Shown piece by piece: positions 1 through 6,946 of a DNA stretch of 33,310 nt (position 1 is its first letter; each line of letters opens with the position of its first letter). A program made the translations under genes and the position numbers. The notes beneath the pieces were generated by a model. That model was not told the DNA's origin. It saw only the letters and a program-made list of their open reading frames with translations, and ran no database searches. Origin of the DNA: JAJPXC01 sp964510535 (GTDB lineage: Bacteria > Bacteroidota > Bacteroidia > Bacteroidales > Muribaculaceae). Location: assembly GCA_964510535.1 (NCBI GenBank), contig CAZECG010000021.1:1-33310 (forward strand), given 5' to 3'.

Positions 1-53
1 TCTCTTGCCAAGAGGTGCTAACAACATTTTTAACTGAAACACACTGAATAATT

Positions 54-1067
54 ATGAAAAAAGCCTATAAGCTGGCAATCGTATCGGCTGTGATAGCACT
101 GTCGGCAACAGCTGCCAAACCCAAAGTAGACTATACGATTGTATCGGTCCCCGGGGAGGGCGGTGTAAAGTTTGAGCGTATCACGGAAGATGCCGACGCT
201 GTCAGCACCGATTTCGTTCTCAAAAAAGGCACGTCGCTTTTTGGCAATAGCAAAAAGACGATGATTGACTGGTGGGTTAACCCGCAGATAGCTGTAACCC
301 CCGACGGGAAGAAAATAGCTTATATCAACGACAAAAACCAGACTACCAACGTGATGGTGAAAGATGCCAAGAGGGGCGGCGCGAGCGTTCAGCGCACATT
401 CCGCACCAATGTCCGCGACTTCACCCTCAGCCCCGACGGCACAACCATCTGCTTCACCGAGTGGCGCAGCGGTCATTATGGTATATATCTCGTTGACGCT
501 GAGCGCGGTAATGTGGTGCGTCAGGTGTCAAACGGCACCGACAACGACTATGCCGGCCAAATTTCAAAAGACAACTCCACCATCTTTTTCCACCGCGGCG
601 AGGGCTATAACTCCTACTCGCTTTGGAGCTGGGACCGCAAGAACAACCTCTTCTCAAACTATTCTCGCGGTATGTCGCCGGTGCTCGACCCCAACGACAA
701 AGATGTAATCTATTGCGCGCGTTTCACCGACAAGAAAGAGAGTGAAATTTGGCGACTCAACCTCAACACCGGCGTTGAGGAGCTGATTCTCGGTCTGCCG
801 GGTCGCAGCTTCACCACTCCCCAGTTGTCGCCCGACGGCAAGTGGCTCTTGGTGACAGGTACCGCTCAAGCTGAGAAAAACAAGCGCATCAACACCGATG
901 TATTCGCCGTGCGCACCGATGGCACGCAGCTCACGCAGTTGACCTACCATCCCGGTAACGACCTCTCGGCAATCTGGGCACCCGACGGACACTCCATCTA
1001 CTTCCTGTCGGAGCGCGGCACGGTCGGAAAAGTCTACAACGTGTGGAAGATGGACTTTAATCTGTAA
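54..1067 (+). CDS. Secreted TolB-like PD40 beta-propeller protein
   Basis: A 337-aa protein with an N-terminal signal peptide (basic MKKAYK, hydrophobic core, likely cleavage near ATAA at residues 18-21). The rest carries about six PD40/WD40-like blades, each recognisable by a central PDG or similar turn: TPDGKKIAY, SPDGTTICF, a degenerate SKDNSTIFF, DPNDKDVIY, SPDGKWLLV and APDGHSIYF. This resembles the propeller half of TolB, but the N-terminal TolB domain is missing, so it should not be called TolB. Known relatives are periplasmic or surface-associated binding proteins with no enzymatic activity. It lies 57 bp upstream of an outer-membrane barrel gene on the same strand, suggesting co-transcription. 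The 53 bases before it hold no identifiable gene. Partner and ligand cannot be read from the sequence. Confidence 0.85.
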   Translation: MKKAYKLAIVSAVIALSATAAKPKVDYTIVSVPGEGGVKFERITEDADAVSTDFVLKKGTSLFGNSKKTMIDWWVNPQIAVTPDGKKIAYINDKNQTTNVMVKDAKRGGASVQRTFRTNVRDFTLSPDGTTICFTEWRSGHYGIYLVDAERGNVVRQVSNGTDNDYAGQISKDNSTIFFHRGEGYNSYSLWSWDRKNNLFSNYSRGMSPVLDPNDKDVIYCARFTDKKESEIWRLNLNTGVEELILGLPGRSFTTPQLSPDGKWLLVTGTAQAEKNKRINTDVFAVRTDGTQLTQLTYHPGNDLSAIWAPDGHSIYFLSERGTVGKVYNVWKMDFNL

Positions 1068-1124
1068 TCAGTAATAATACATTAACAAATAAACCTTTTT
1101 TTATTAACAAAAACCTTTTAAGCA

Positions 1125-1775
1125 ATGAAAAAGATTTTACTTTCGCTCGCCTGCGTGGCAAGCGTATTCTCGATGTCGGCTCAACGCGCATCTGACACTG
1201 AAGCTACTTTCTTTGACAGCTCAAAACCTGAAAAACTCGTTCACCTCGGCGTTCGCGCAGGTCTCAACGTGGCCAGCTTCACCGGTGACCTTGGTGAGGA
1301 TCTGGACTCTAAATGTGGTTTCGTTGGTGGTCTTTCGGCTGACTTCGCTATCATGGAATCGTTCTACATCAACTCTGGCGTGTTCTTCTCAATGAATGGT
1401 GCCAAATATGATAAAGATGGCTACGAGTTGACTTTCAACCCGATGTATATCAAGATTCCCGTAATGGCATCTTATCGCTACAACTTCAATGAAACCCTCC
1501 AGTGGCAGCTCAACTTCGGTCCCTATTTCGCATTTGGCGTAGGAGGTGACGCTAAGGTGAAAGAAGATGGAGAGGAATATAAGGTTGACTTCTTCGGTGA
1601 CGATGACGACCAGTTTGGCGGCAAACGTTTCGACATGGGTCTTGGCATTGGTACCGGCGTTACCTGGAACAAGATTTTCTTCGGCATCCAATATGACTTT
1701 GGTATGACTAAGGTCGTTAAAGATATTAAGGGCAAAAACAGCGCATTCTCAGTATCTGTTGGTTACAACTTCTAA
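1125..1775 (+). CDS. Outer-membrane beta-barrel protein, PorT-like family
   Basis: A 216-aa protein with a clear signal peptide (MKKILLSLACVASVFSMSAQ) followed by alternating hydrophobic/polar strands such as GVRAGLNVASF, FYINSGVFFSM, MYIKIPVMASYRYNF and FFGIQYDFGM. It ends in a barrel-closing strand with terminal phenylalanine (SVGYNF). This is the pattern of small eight-stranded barrels of the outer-membrane beta-barrel/PorT-like group common in Bacteroidetes. An acidic stretch around residues 140-165 (GDDDDQ) probably forms an external loop. Its leader is A/T rich with no Shine-Dalgarno. A strong hairpin terminator lies about 40 bp after the stop. Specific function is unknown; structural, adhesion or small-molecule roles are all possible. 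Confidence 0.85.
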   Translation: MKKILLSLACVASVFSMSAQRASDTEATFFDSSKPEKLVHLGVRAGLNVASFTGDLGEDLDSKCGFVGGLSADFAIMESFYINSGVFFSMNGAKYDKDGYELTFNPMYIKIPVMASYRYNFNETLQWQLNFGPYFAFGVGGDAKVKEDGEEYKVDFFGDDDDQFGGKRFDMGLGIGTGVTWNKIFFGIQYDFGMTKVVKDIKGKNSAFSVSVGYNF

Positions 1776-1816
1776 TCCCTGTTAGAGGTTTCAAACAACC
1801 GTATACGATAAAACGT

Positions 1817-1855
1817 TTATGGCGATTCCGCTCGGCGGGGTCGCCATAACTTTTT
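1817..1855 (+). terminator. Rho-independent terminator after the beta-barrel gene
   Basis: TTATGGCGA (1817-1825) pairs perfectly with TCGCCATAA (1841-1849). The inner bases extend the stem through two G-T pairs and CCG/CGG to a small loop, and TTTTT follows at 1851-1855. It separates the + strand barrel gene from convergent tatC and may partly serve both strands. Confidence 0.85.
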
Positions 1856-1989
1856 CCATTGCACATCGATTTGCATTTAATCTCTATCCCATCTCATCTC
1901 ATCTCGGCACCAGGTCGGCTCCGTGGCGTTATTCCGCAGGGTGGGGGTTGACGGGGATGCGGCAGCATGCGTCGGCATCTTGCCGGCTC

Positions 1990-2778
1990 TTAGTGCTTGT
2001 CGCGCGGGACGAGTGTCGCACTTCCTTCCCAAAGCATGAATATGGGTAGAAAGACGACAAACAGTGTGAACGGGTCGCCCGTGGGGGTTATGATTGCCGC
2101 CACGATAAGCAGCGCCACGATGGCGTGGCGGCGGTAGCGGTTGAAAAATCCGCGGGTGAGCAACCCCGTTTTGCCGAGCATCCACGCGAGCAGCGGCAGC
2201 TCGAAAACGCAGCCCATCAGCAGCGTGAGCAGCAGGAAGTTGTCCATGTACGACTCTATGGTGATGGTGTTGGGGATTGATTCGCTGAGGCGGTAGTCGG
2301 CGAGGAACCGCAGCGTCAGCGGAAACACGAGGAAATATCCGACCGCAATGCCGACATAGAACATCAAGTTGCCCCAGAAGAACGCCGCCGAGGCGTTGCG
2401 CCGCTCATGGGGGTAGAGGGCGGGTGCGATGAATCCCCACAACTGGTAGATGATGAACGGAAACGAGAGTATCACCGCCAACCAGCATGATGTGGACATG
2501 TGGATGAAAAACTGCGATGCGAGCCGGATGTTGATTAGGTCGACATTGAAATCCCCGCCGGCGCCGTCGGGAGCGAACGGCCCTAACCCTTGCAGGTGGC
2601 CAAACAGTCGGTAGAGCGGGAAATCGGGGCGGCAGGGCGCAAGGATTACGGCATCGAAGATGTCGCCCATGAAGATGAACAGCACCGCGGCAGCCACAAG
2701 CACCATCGCCCCCGAGCGCAACAACACGCCGCGCAGCACGTCGACGTGGTCCCAGAAGTTCATTTCCTCGTTGTCCAT
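1990..2778 (-). CDS. tatC: Twin-arginine translocase subunit TatC
   Basis: A 262-aa polytopic inner-membrane protein. It starts with the TatC signature region FWDHVDVLR (the HLEELR position of other TatCs), has about six hydrophobic segments, and shows conserved stretches such as FPFIIYQLWGFIAPALYPHE and FELPLLAWMLGKTGLL. TatC recognises twin-arginine signal peptides and, with TatA, moves folded proteins across the inner membrane. The first periplasmic loop carries a Gly/Pro-rich insertion (near GPFAPDGAGGDF) that I regard as lineage variation. The start at 2778 gives the expected short cytosolic N-terminus. It lies 21 bp after tatA on the same strand, so the two form an operon. Confidence 0.96.
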   Translation of the reverse strand: MDNEEMNFWDHVDVLRGVLLRSGAMVLVAAAVLFIFMGDIFDAVILAPCRPDFPLYRLFGHLQGLGPFAPDGAGGDFNVDLINIRLASQFFIHMSTSCWLAVILSFPFIIYQLWGFIAPALYPHERRNASAAFFWGNLMFYVGIAVGYFLVFPLTLRFLADYRLSESIPNTITIESYMDNFLLLTLLMGCVFELPLLAWMLGKTGLLTRGFFNRYRRHAIVALLIVAAIITPTGDPFTLFVVFLPIFMLWEGSATLVPRDKH

Positions 2779-2799
2779 TGTCGAGATAGCGGGCGCGGG

Positions 2800-3033
2800 T
2801 TAGTTTTTGCCCGGTTTATCGGTGTCGCCCGAGGTGTCGCCTGCGGTGTCGTTGATTTCGTTTTGCACCTCTTTCATCCCCTCCTTGAAGCTGCGTATCC
2901 CTTTGCCGAGGCCTCGCATCAGTTCGGGTATCTTTTTGCCGCCGAAAAGCAGCAGAATCGCTGCGAAGATGATAATCCACTCCCAACCGCGCAGGTTGCC
3001 TAAAAACAAAGGTATCAGTGATGTGACAGTCAT
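2800..3033 (-). CDS. tatA: Sec-independent translocase protein TatA/E
   Basis: A 77-aa single-span protein: short N-terminus, membrane helix WEWIIIFAAILLLF, the hinge motif FGGKKIPELMRGLGKGI, then an amphipathic helix (SFKEGMKEVQNEI) and a polar Asp/Thr/Gly tail. This is the canonical TatA layout and a normal length. TatA oligomers form the conduit or weaken the membrane during Tat transport with TatC, encoded just downstream. No separate tatB is present, as is usual in Bacteroidetes, where one TatA-type protein can suffice. The gene is divergent from fabD; the 103-bp gap must hold both promoters. Confidence 0.96.
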   Translation of the reverse strand: MTVTSLIPLFLGNLRGWEWIIIFAAILLLFGGKKIPELMRGLGKGIRSFKEGMKEVQNEINDTAGDTSGDTDKPGKN

Positions 3034-3116
3034 GATTAGTTGATTTGTCGTAGAGTTTAACGAGCGTAAAGTTAATGAATTATATCAAAATGGGCGGCAA
3101 ATTGCGGAAAATTTTG

Positions 3117-3124
3117 TAACTTCG
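3117..3124 (+). promoter_or_regulatory. Possible -7 element for fabD
   Basis: TAACTTCG fits the relaxed Bacteroidetes -7 form TAnnTTYG and lies 12 bp before the fabD start codon, which would give a nearly leaderless message. I see no good TTTG at the right distance upstream, so support is partial. Confidence 0.4.
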
Positions 3125-3136
3125 CGCCCAATTAAG

Positions 3137-4027
3137 ATGAAAATAAGCATGAAGGCATTTGTTTTTCCCGGTCAGGGCGCACAGTTTGTAGGTATGGGCA
3201 AAGACCTCTACGATACTAACTCCGTGGCCCGCGAAATGTTTGAGAAAGCTAATGAAATCCTTGGTTTCCGCATAACCGACATGATGTTTGAGGGCACTGA
3301 CGAAGATCTTCGTCAGACCAAGGTCACCCAGCCGGCGATTTTCCTCCATTCGGTGATTCTCGCCAAGACGCTCGGTGAGGAGTTTAACCCCGATATGGTA
3401 GCCGGTCACTCGCTCGGCGAGTTCTCGGCCTTGGTTGCCGCAGGCGCGCTGTCGTTTGAAGATGGTCTGCGTCTTGTTTCTGCCCGCGCCCGCGCCATGC
3501 AGAAGGCTTGCGAGCTGAGACCCTCGACGATGGCTGCTATCCTCGCCCTCCCCGACGAGAAAGTCGAGGAAATCTGCGCGAGTGTCGACGGTTTGGTCGT
3601 ATGCGCCAACTACAACTGCCCCGGTCAGCTCGTCATCTCTGGAGAGATTGAGGCGGTCGATGCGGCTTGTGAGAAAGCTCTCGCAGCGGGAGCGAAACGT
3701 GCGTTGAAACTCAAAGTGGGCGGTGCGTTCCATTCGCCTCTTATGGCTCCGGCACGCGCCGAGCTTGCCGAGGCTATCGAAAAAACCGAGGTGAAGACCC
3801 CCATTTGCCCCGTATATCAGAACGTTGACGCTGAGCCTCACACCGACCCCGCTGAAATCAAGGCTAATTTAGTGGCTCAACTGACCGCTCCGGTGCGTTG
3901 GACGCAATCGGTTAACAACATGGTAGCCAACGGGCTGACCGAGGTGGTAGAACTCGGTCCCGGCAGAGCCCTCCAGGGCTTGGTGCAGAAAATCAACAGC
4001 GAAATCGCTGTTTCGGGTCGCCAGTAA
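3137..4027 (+). CDS. fabD: Malonyl-CoA:ACP transacylase (FabD)
   Basis: A 296-aa soluble enzyme that transfers malonyl from CoA to acyl carrier protein, supplying fatty-acid elongation. The N-terminal FPGQGAQ motif (about residues 10-16), the nucleophile elbow GHSLGE with Ser92, and the catalytic His199 in GGAFHSPLM are all present, as is the late GPGRALQGLV segment; length is typical. Two starts are possible: 3137 (MKISMKAF) and 3149 (MKAFVFPGQG). Family alignments favour the second, but the first is the longest ATG. The gene stands alone between divergent tatA and its own terminator, so it is not in a fab operon here. Confidence 0.96.
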   Translation: MKISMKAFVFPGQGAQFVGMGKDLYDTNSVAREMFEKANEILGFRITDMMFEGTDEDLRQTKVTQPAIFLHSVILAKTLGEEFNPDMVAGHSLGEFSALVAAGALSFEDGLRLVSARARAMQKACELRPSTMAAILALPDEKVEEICASVDGLVVCANYNCPGQLVISGEIEAVDAACEKALAAGAKRALKLKVGGAFHSPLMAPARAELAEAIEKTEVKTPICPVYQNVDAEPHTDPAEIKANLVAQLTAPVRWTQSVNNMVANGLTEVVELGPGRALQGLVQKINSEIAVSGRQ

Positions 4028-4055
4028 CTTATCAGCCGATAAAAAGATTACATAC

Positions 4056-4099
4056 AGAGGCAGAGATTCCGCCGTGGCGGTGTCTCTGTCTCTCTTTTT
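4056..4099 (+). terminator. Rho-independent terminator after fabD
   Basis: AGAGGCAGAGA (4056-4066) pairs with TCTCTGTCTCT (4083-4093), with one G-T pair. An inner CCGC/GCGG stem extends the hairpin, and TTTTT follows at 4095-4099. Confidence 0.88.
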
Positions 4100-4367
4100 G
4101 TTGCCGCTTACGGATATAGTTTGGGTTGATGCCGTGGTGCGTGGGGTGATGACTTCAAAATTGCTTTTGAACGTGAAGTCAGCATAAGCCTACTCATTAG
4201 TGGACGGAACTGATTGTCGGTTTAAGGTTTAACGGGCATATTAATGTCAGACCGAGCCAAGTTTTGCAGGCGGAAATGACCGATTTATCGTAGTCGGCGC
4301 ACCTCCAAAGTGTCGATTTATCGTAGTCGGCGCACCTCCAAAGTGCCGATTTATCGTAGTCGGCGAT
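4100..4367. other. Non-coding spacer with dyad and repeats
   Basis: Within the 548-bp fabD-DJ-1 gap I see no credible coding sequence. It contains a nested dyad at 4151-4180 and, from 4281, a 33-bp tandem repeat that runs up to the downstream promoter. The rest is featureless to my eye. Confidence 0.6.
4281..4365. repeat. 33-bp tandem repeat, about 2.6 copies plus a degenerate fourth
   Basis: Copies begin at 4281, 4314 and 4347 with an exact 33-bp period; the third is cut after 19 bp. Each unit opens with CGATTTATCGTAGTCGGCG, which contains the short dyad CGAT-TT-ATCG, followed by CACCTCCAAAGTG plus one variable base. A weaker match (TTTATCGAAGT) recurs about 32 bp further on at 4382-4392, inside the promoter spacer. 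About 33 bp is close to three helical turns, so the sites would lie on one DNA face. Confidence 0.9.
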
Positions 4368-4373
4368 ATGGTT

Positions 4374-4404
4374 TTTGCGCGTTTATCGAAGTTTGTTATC
4401 TTTG
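4374..4404 (+). promoter_or_regulatory. Bacteroidetes-type promoter of the DJ-1 gene
   Basis: TTTG at 4374-4377, a 19-bp spacer, then TATCTTTG at 4397-4404 match the consensus TTTG-N19/20-TAnnTTTG. Transcription would begin near 4410, leaving a leader of about 165 nt. The fourth, degenerate repeat copy falls in the spacer. Confidence 0.75.
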
Positions 4405-4564
4405 CTGCTATAAAAACAATTCTGAATCAGTTGCGCAAATATTCCACCAAAAGTGGCGAGCGGATTCGTAATGCTAAATGCTACCCCATAGACGTGTCGC
4501 TTATGAACGCCAGAAAGGTTGAATTTTATAATTCTTATATCGAACTCACGTTAATTAAATAATA

Positions 4565-4572
4565 AAAGGAGG
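4565..4572 (+). promoter_or_regulatory. Strong Shine-Dalgarno for the DJ-1 gene
   Basis: AAAGGAGG lies 3 bp before the ATG at 4576. It stands out because most leaders in this window lack any Shine-Dalgarno, as is common in Bacteroidetes. It supports the chosen start. Confidence 0.7.
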
Positions 4573-4575
4573 CTT

Positions 4576-5124
4576 ATGGCAAAATCTTATTTATTTCTCG
4601 CCGACGGTTTCGAGGAAATTGAGGCGTTGACCACCGTCGACCTGCTCAGGCGCGGCGGCATGGAGGTAATCACGGTTTCTATCACTGACAATCGGCTTGT
4701 GACCGGCGCCAACGGCATCACCGCCAAGGCTGACGCGCTGTTTGGCGACACGGATTTCACCGGTGCGGAGTGGCTGATAATTCCTGGCGGTATGCCCGGG
4801 TCGACCAATCTCGCAGCATTCGCCCCGTTGTCGGCGTTGCTCAAACGCCATGCCGCCGACGGCAAAATCGCGGCTATCTGTGCGGCTCCCGCCGTGGTGC
4901 TGTATCCGCTCGGACTTCTCGACGGTCAGAAGGCGACCTGCTATCCGGGCTTTGAGGCTCAATGCCCCAAGACTGAGATGACCGGGCAGCGCGTAGTCGC
5001 CTACGGGCGCATAATCACGGCTAACGGCCCGTCGTCGGCTTTCCCGTTTGCCCTCGCCATTCTCGAAAACACGATGGGTGTGGAAACGGCACGCCAAGTC
5101 GGGGCAGGCACACTCTATTATTGA
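4576..5124 (+). CDS. DJ-1/PfpI family protein (YajL/ThiJ-like)
   Basis: A 182-aa single-domain protein of the DJ-1/ThiJ/PfpI superfamily. Visible hallmarks are the conserved acidic motif DGFEEIEA (residues 10-17), LIIPGGMPG (68-75), and the nucleophile elbow IAAICAAPAV with Cys102; it ends in TLYY-type residues as close homologues do. Family members are reported as redox-sensitive chaperones, glyoxalases or deglycases; which activity applies cannot be told from sequence. It is monocistronic, with its own promoter, an unusual repeat array upstream, a strong Shine-Dalgarno and a terminator just downstream. That isolated, elaborately controlled arrangement suggests stress-responsive expression, which is inference. 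Confidence 0.92.
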   Translation: MAKSYLFLADGFEEIEALTTVDLLRRGGMEVITVSITDNRLVTGANGITAKADALFGDTDFTGAEWLIIPGGMPGSTNLAAFAPLSALLKRHAADGKIAAICAAPAVVLYPLGLLDGQKATCYPGFEAQCPKTEMTGQRVVAYGRIITANGPSSAFPFALAILENTMGVETARQVGAGTLYY

Positions 5125-5173
5125 GCCGGATGGCGGTTCGCGCCGCTACACTGCCGTGGTATGTATAGCGAGC

Positions 5174-5214
5174 AAAGGGAGCGTCTCCATGATTAGGTGA
5201 CGTTCCCTTTTTTT
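5174..5214 (+). terminator. Rho-independent terminator after the DJ-1 gene
   Basis: AAAGGGAGCGTC (5174-5185) pairs with GACGTTCCCTTT (5199-5210), with one G-T pair and a 13-nt loop. The T run 5208-5214 completes it. It sits between convergent genes and could also slow transcription from secG on the other strand. Confidence 0.88.
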
Positions 5215-5268
5215 ATCGCGCTTCCGAGATGAGTCGGAGTGCCGTTTTTTCTAAAAAACCGTCGCGGC

Positions 5269-5619
5269 TTAGTTTGCCGGGGTTGCCTCGGCGGGAGCAG
5301 CTACGGGAGCGGCTGCGGGTGCCGGAGTGGCGTATTCGGTGCCTTCCACCTGAACAGGGGTGGCGGGCTTTACGCGGCTACCGCTCTGGATGTCGTCAGA
5401 GGGCATCACGAACGCCGAAACGACAGCGAGTATGCCGACGATGGCAGCGAGAGTCCATGTGGCTTTCTCGATGAAGTCGTTGGTGTGGCGCACACCCATG
5501 ATTTGGTTTGCACCGGAGAATCCCGAGGCGAGGCCGCCTCCTTTTGATTTCTGAATCAGCACCACGATGATTAGCAACACGGCTACGATGACGGTGAGAA
5601 TGATTACGATGGCGTACAT
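5269..5619 (-). CDS. secG: Preprotein translocase subunit SecG
   Basis: A 116-aa inner-membrane protein with two hydrophobic helices, one at the N-terminus (YAIVIILTVIVAVLLIIVVL) and one around residues 54-72 (TLAAIVGILAVVSAFVM). They flank the conserved loop IQKSKGGGLASGFSGANQ. SecG is the accessory subunit of SecYEG and assists SecA-driven export. The C-terminal 35 residues are an Ala/Pro-rich low-complexity tail, a lineage feature. It is the last gene of the 9.06-5.27 kb minus-strand envelope operon, 11 bp after the preceding gene. Confidence 0.95.
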   Translation of the reverse strand: MYAIVIILTVIVAVLLIIVVLIQKSKGGGLASGFSGANQIMGVRHTNDFIEKATWTLAAIVGILAVVSAFVMPSDDIQSGSRVKPATPVQVEGTEYATPAPAAAPVAAPAEATPAN

Positions 5620-5630
5620 AAAGTGTTTAT

Positions 5631-6404
5631 TTAATTTTGTTTTTTGTCGATGTGACGTTGGTTTATCATCAATTTTTGCAAAAAGCGCAATTGGTCTGCA
5701 AAGTAAATACTTTTTTCTGGATATTTCAAACTTAAGCCCTCGATAATTTCAAAAGCTTTCGCATAGCGACGTTGGCGTATGTAGATTTTTGCGAGGCTTT
5801 CGGTGAGCATTGACGGGTCGTTTTCCTCGGGAGCCTCTACCGGGGTAGTGTCGGGTTCTGGTGCCGTGGTAGTGTCGGGTTGCTCGGAAGCTGACGGGAA
5901 GTGGCCTTGATGCTGCTTGCTTTTGAGTATGAAAGAGTTGATTAGCGCATCCTGAGAGCCTTCGGGCGCGTCGTCGGGCTGCGGGGCGCTTTTCTCCTCC
6001 TCGTTGGCGAGCATCTGTGCGTAGTCGGGGGTGGGGTTGAAAATGAGTTTGGTCAGCAGAGCCTCCTCGTCGGGGTCGTTGCTGCCGTAGGTGTCGATAA
6101 ATCGGTCAATCGTCTGGTCGGTTGTCAGCGGTGCGGCCTTAGGCTCGGGCGGGTAGAAGTCGACCCATCCGGCGGCTTCCGGGCGCAGCTGAGTCATCAG
6201 CGAGCTGCGGTCGGCGACGTTAAGCGCGAGCCAGCGCGTCAGCCCGGCTTCCGCGTCGGGGGCGATGTCGCGCGGCCGTGATAGCAGCATCGTCGCCGGG
6301 AGTGTGAAGAACGGGTAGCGTTGACGTGTAGCCTCGACCCACGCGAGATTGACCGACTCGTCGGGGTGTGACAGATAGTGCTGAATCAGCTGTGACAACT
6401 CCAT
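5631..6404 (-). CDS. TPR-like protein of unknown function
   Basis: A 257-aa soluble protein with no signal peptide. The N-terminal part (MELSQLIQHYLSHPDE, then RQRYPFFTLPATMLL) is helical. A middle stretch around residues 130-200 is acidic and Pro/Thr rich, probably a disordered linker. The C-terminal 50 residues hold one clear tetratricopeptide-like helix pair (AKIYIRQRRYAKAFEIIEGL, then KYPEKSIYFADQLRFLQ). The TTG at 6413 would extend it by three residues, but the ATG at 6404 lies 2 bp after the lptE stop and is the better start. It sits between lptE and secG, so a role in envelope assembly is plausible by context only. I cannot assign a function. Confidence 0.8.
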   Translation of the reverse strand: MELSQLIQHYLSHPDESVNLAWVEATRQRYPFFTLPATMLLSRPRDIAPDAEAGLTRWLALNVADRSSLMTQLRPEAAGWVDFYPPEPKAAPLTTDQTIDRFIDTYGSNDPDEEALLTKLIFNPTPDYAQMLANEEEKSAPQPDDAPEGSQDALINSFILKSKQHQGHFPSASEQPDTTTAPEPDTTPVEAPEENDPSMLTESLAKIYIRQRRYAKAFEIIEGLSLKYPEKSIYFADQLRFLQKLMINQRHIDKKQN

Positions 6405-6406
6405 GA

Positions 6407-6946
6407 TTACCAATCTCCCAATGTTGCGTTAAAAATCAGGTCGACAAGCTCTTTCGAGATTTGCTGGCACAGCTCGTCCTGCACGTCGGTGAGCATTTCG
6501 GATGAGTCGAAATCACGGTAGGCCGAGAAGGTCTGGTCGAGGTCTTTGCCGTCTTGCTTGTTGTTGGTGTATTTCACGCGGACGCTGATTGTGAGCCTCG
6601 TTTGTGAGGCGTAAGCGTTTTCGGTCACGGCTTGTGGCGACAGGTTGTAACCGGTGATTTCGCCCTCGAGCTGCAGGTCGCCGGCAGAGTCGACGGTGCG
6701 CAGGCGGGTGTTGCGAGTGATGTAGTCGAGCAGCTCGTTTTCAAACGTCTGTTGCAGCGGGGGATATACGAGCGCGGCTCTGATAGGGAACTGCGAGACA
6801 TGGATAGTCTTGAATATGTTATAGTCAATCGCGGCACCGTTGCAGGTGTACTTTACGCTGCATCCGCAAAGCATGGGCATCATCAGCAGCGGCAACACGA
6901 TGGCTATCAGTCGGCGAGTGAGTTTGTTGGCGTTCATAGCGGTCAT
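6407..6946 (-). CDS. lptE: LptE-family LPS-assembly lipoprotein
   Basis: A 179-aa lipoprotein: an N-terminal hydrophobic segment leads to lipobox LCGC with lipidated Cys29 (or Cys27). The mature part has the LptE look, with VKYTCNGAAIDYNIFKTIHV near the N-terminus and FENELLDYITRNTRL, LQLEGEITGY and SVRVKYTN further on. LptE plugs the LptD outer-membrane translocon that inserts lipopolysaccharide. LptD is not in the window. Its ATG overlaps the stop of the upstream regulator as ATGA, so translation is probably coupled and the start is well placed. Annotation rests on family resemblance and position; the sequences of this family are weakly conserved. Confidence 0.85.
   Translation of the reverse strand: MTAMNANKLTRRLIAIVLPLLMMPMLCGCSVKYTCNGAAIDYNIFKTIHVSQFPIRAALVYPPLQQTFENELLDYITRNTRLRTVDSAGDLQLEGEITGYNLSPQAVTENAYASQTRLTISVRVKYTNNKQDGKDLDQTFSAYRDFDSSEMLTDVQDELCQQISKELVDLIFNATLGDW

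Noticed and set aside
1..53. Tail of an upstream gene at the window start
   Set aside because: All three forward frames stop within 45 bases and none gives a recognisable C-terminus, so nothing can be claimed.
1894..1908. ATCTC-type microsatellite near 1.9 kb
   Set aside because: Only about three short units outside any gene or promoter; too short to be meaningful.
1819..2049. 76-codon + frame after the barrel gene
   Set aside because: Starts within the terminator hairpin and runs into tatC on the other strand; no ribosome-binding context.
3080..3841. 253-codon minus-strand frame opposite fabD
   Set aside because: It is antisense to a certain gene, and the frame is kept open by fabD codon bias; no domain is recognisable.
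4368..4562. 64-codon open frame on + between the repeats and the DJ-1 gene
   Set aside because: Its ATG lies upstream of the predicted promoter -33, it has no recognisable domain or signal, and its composition follows the AT-rich leader.
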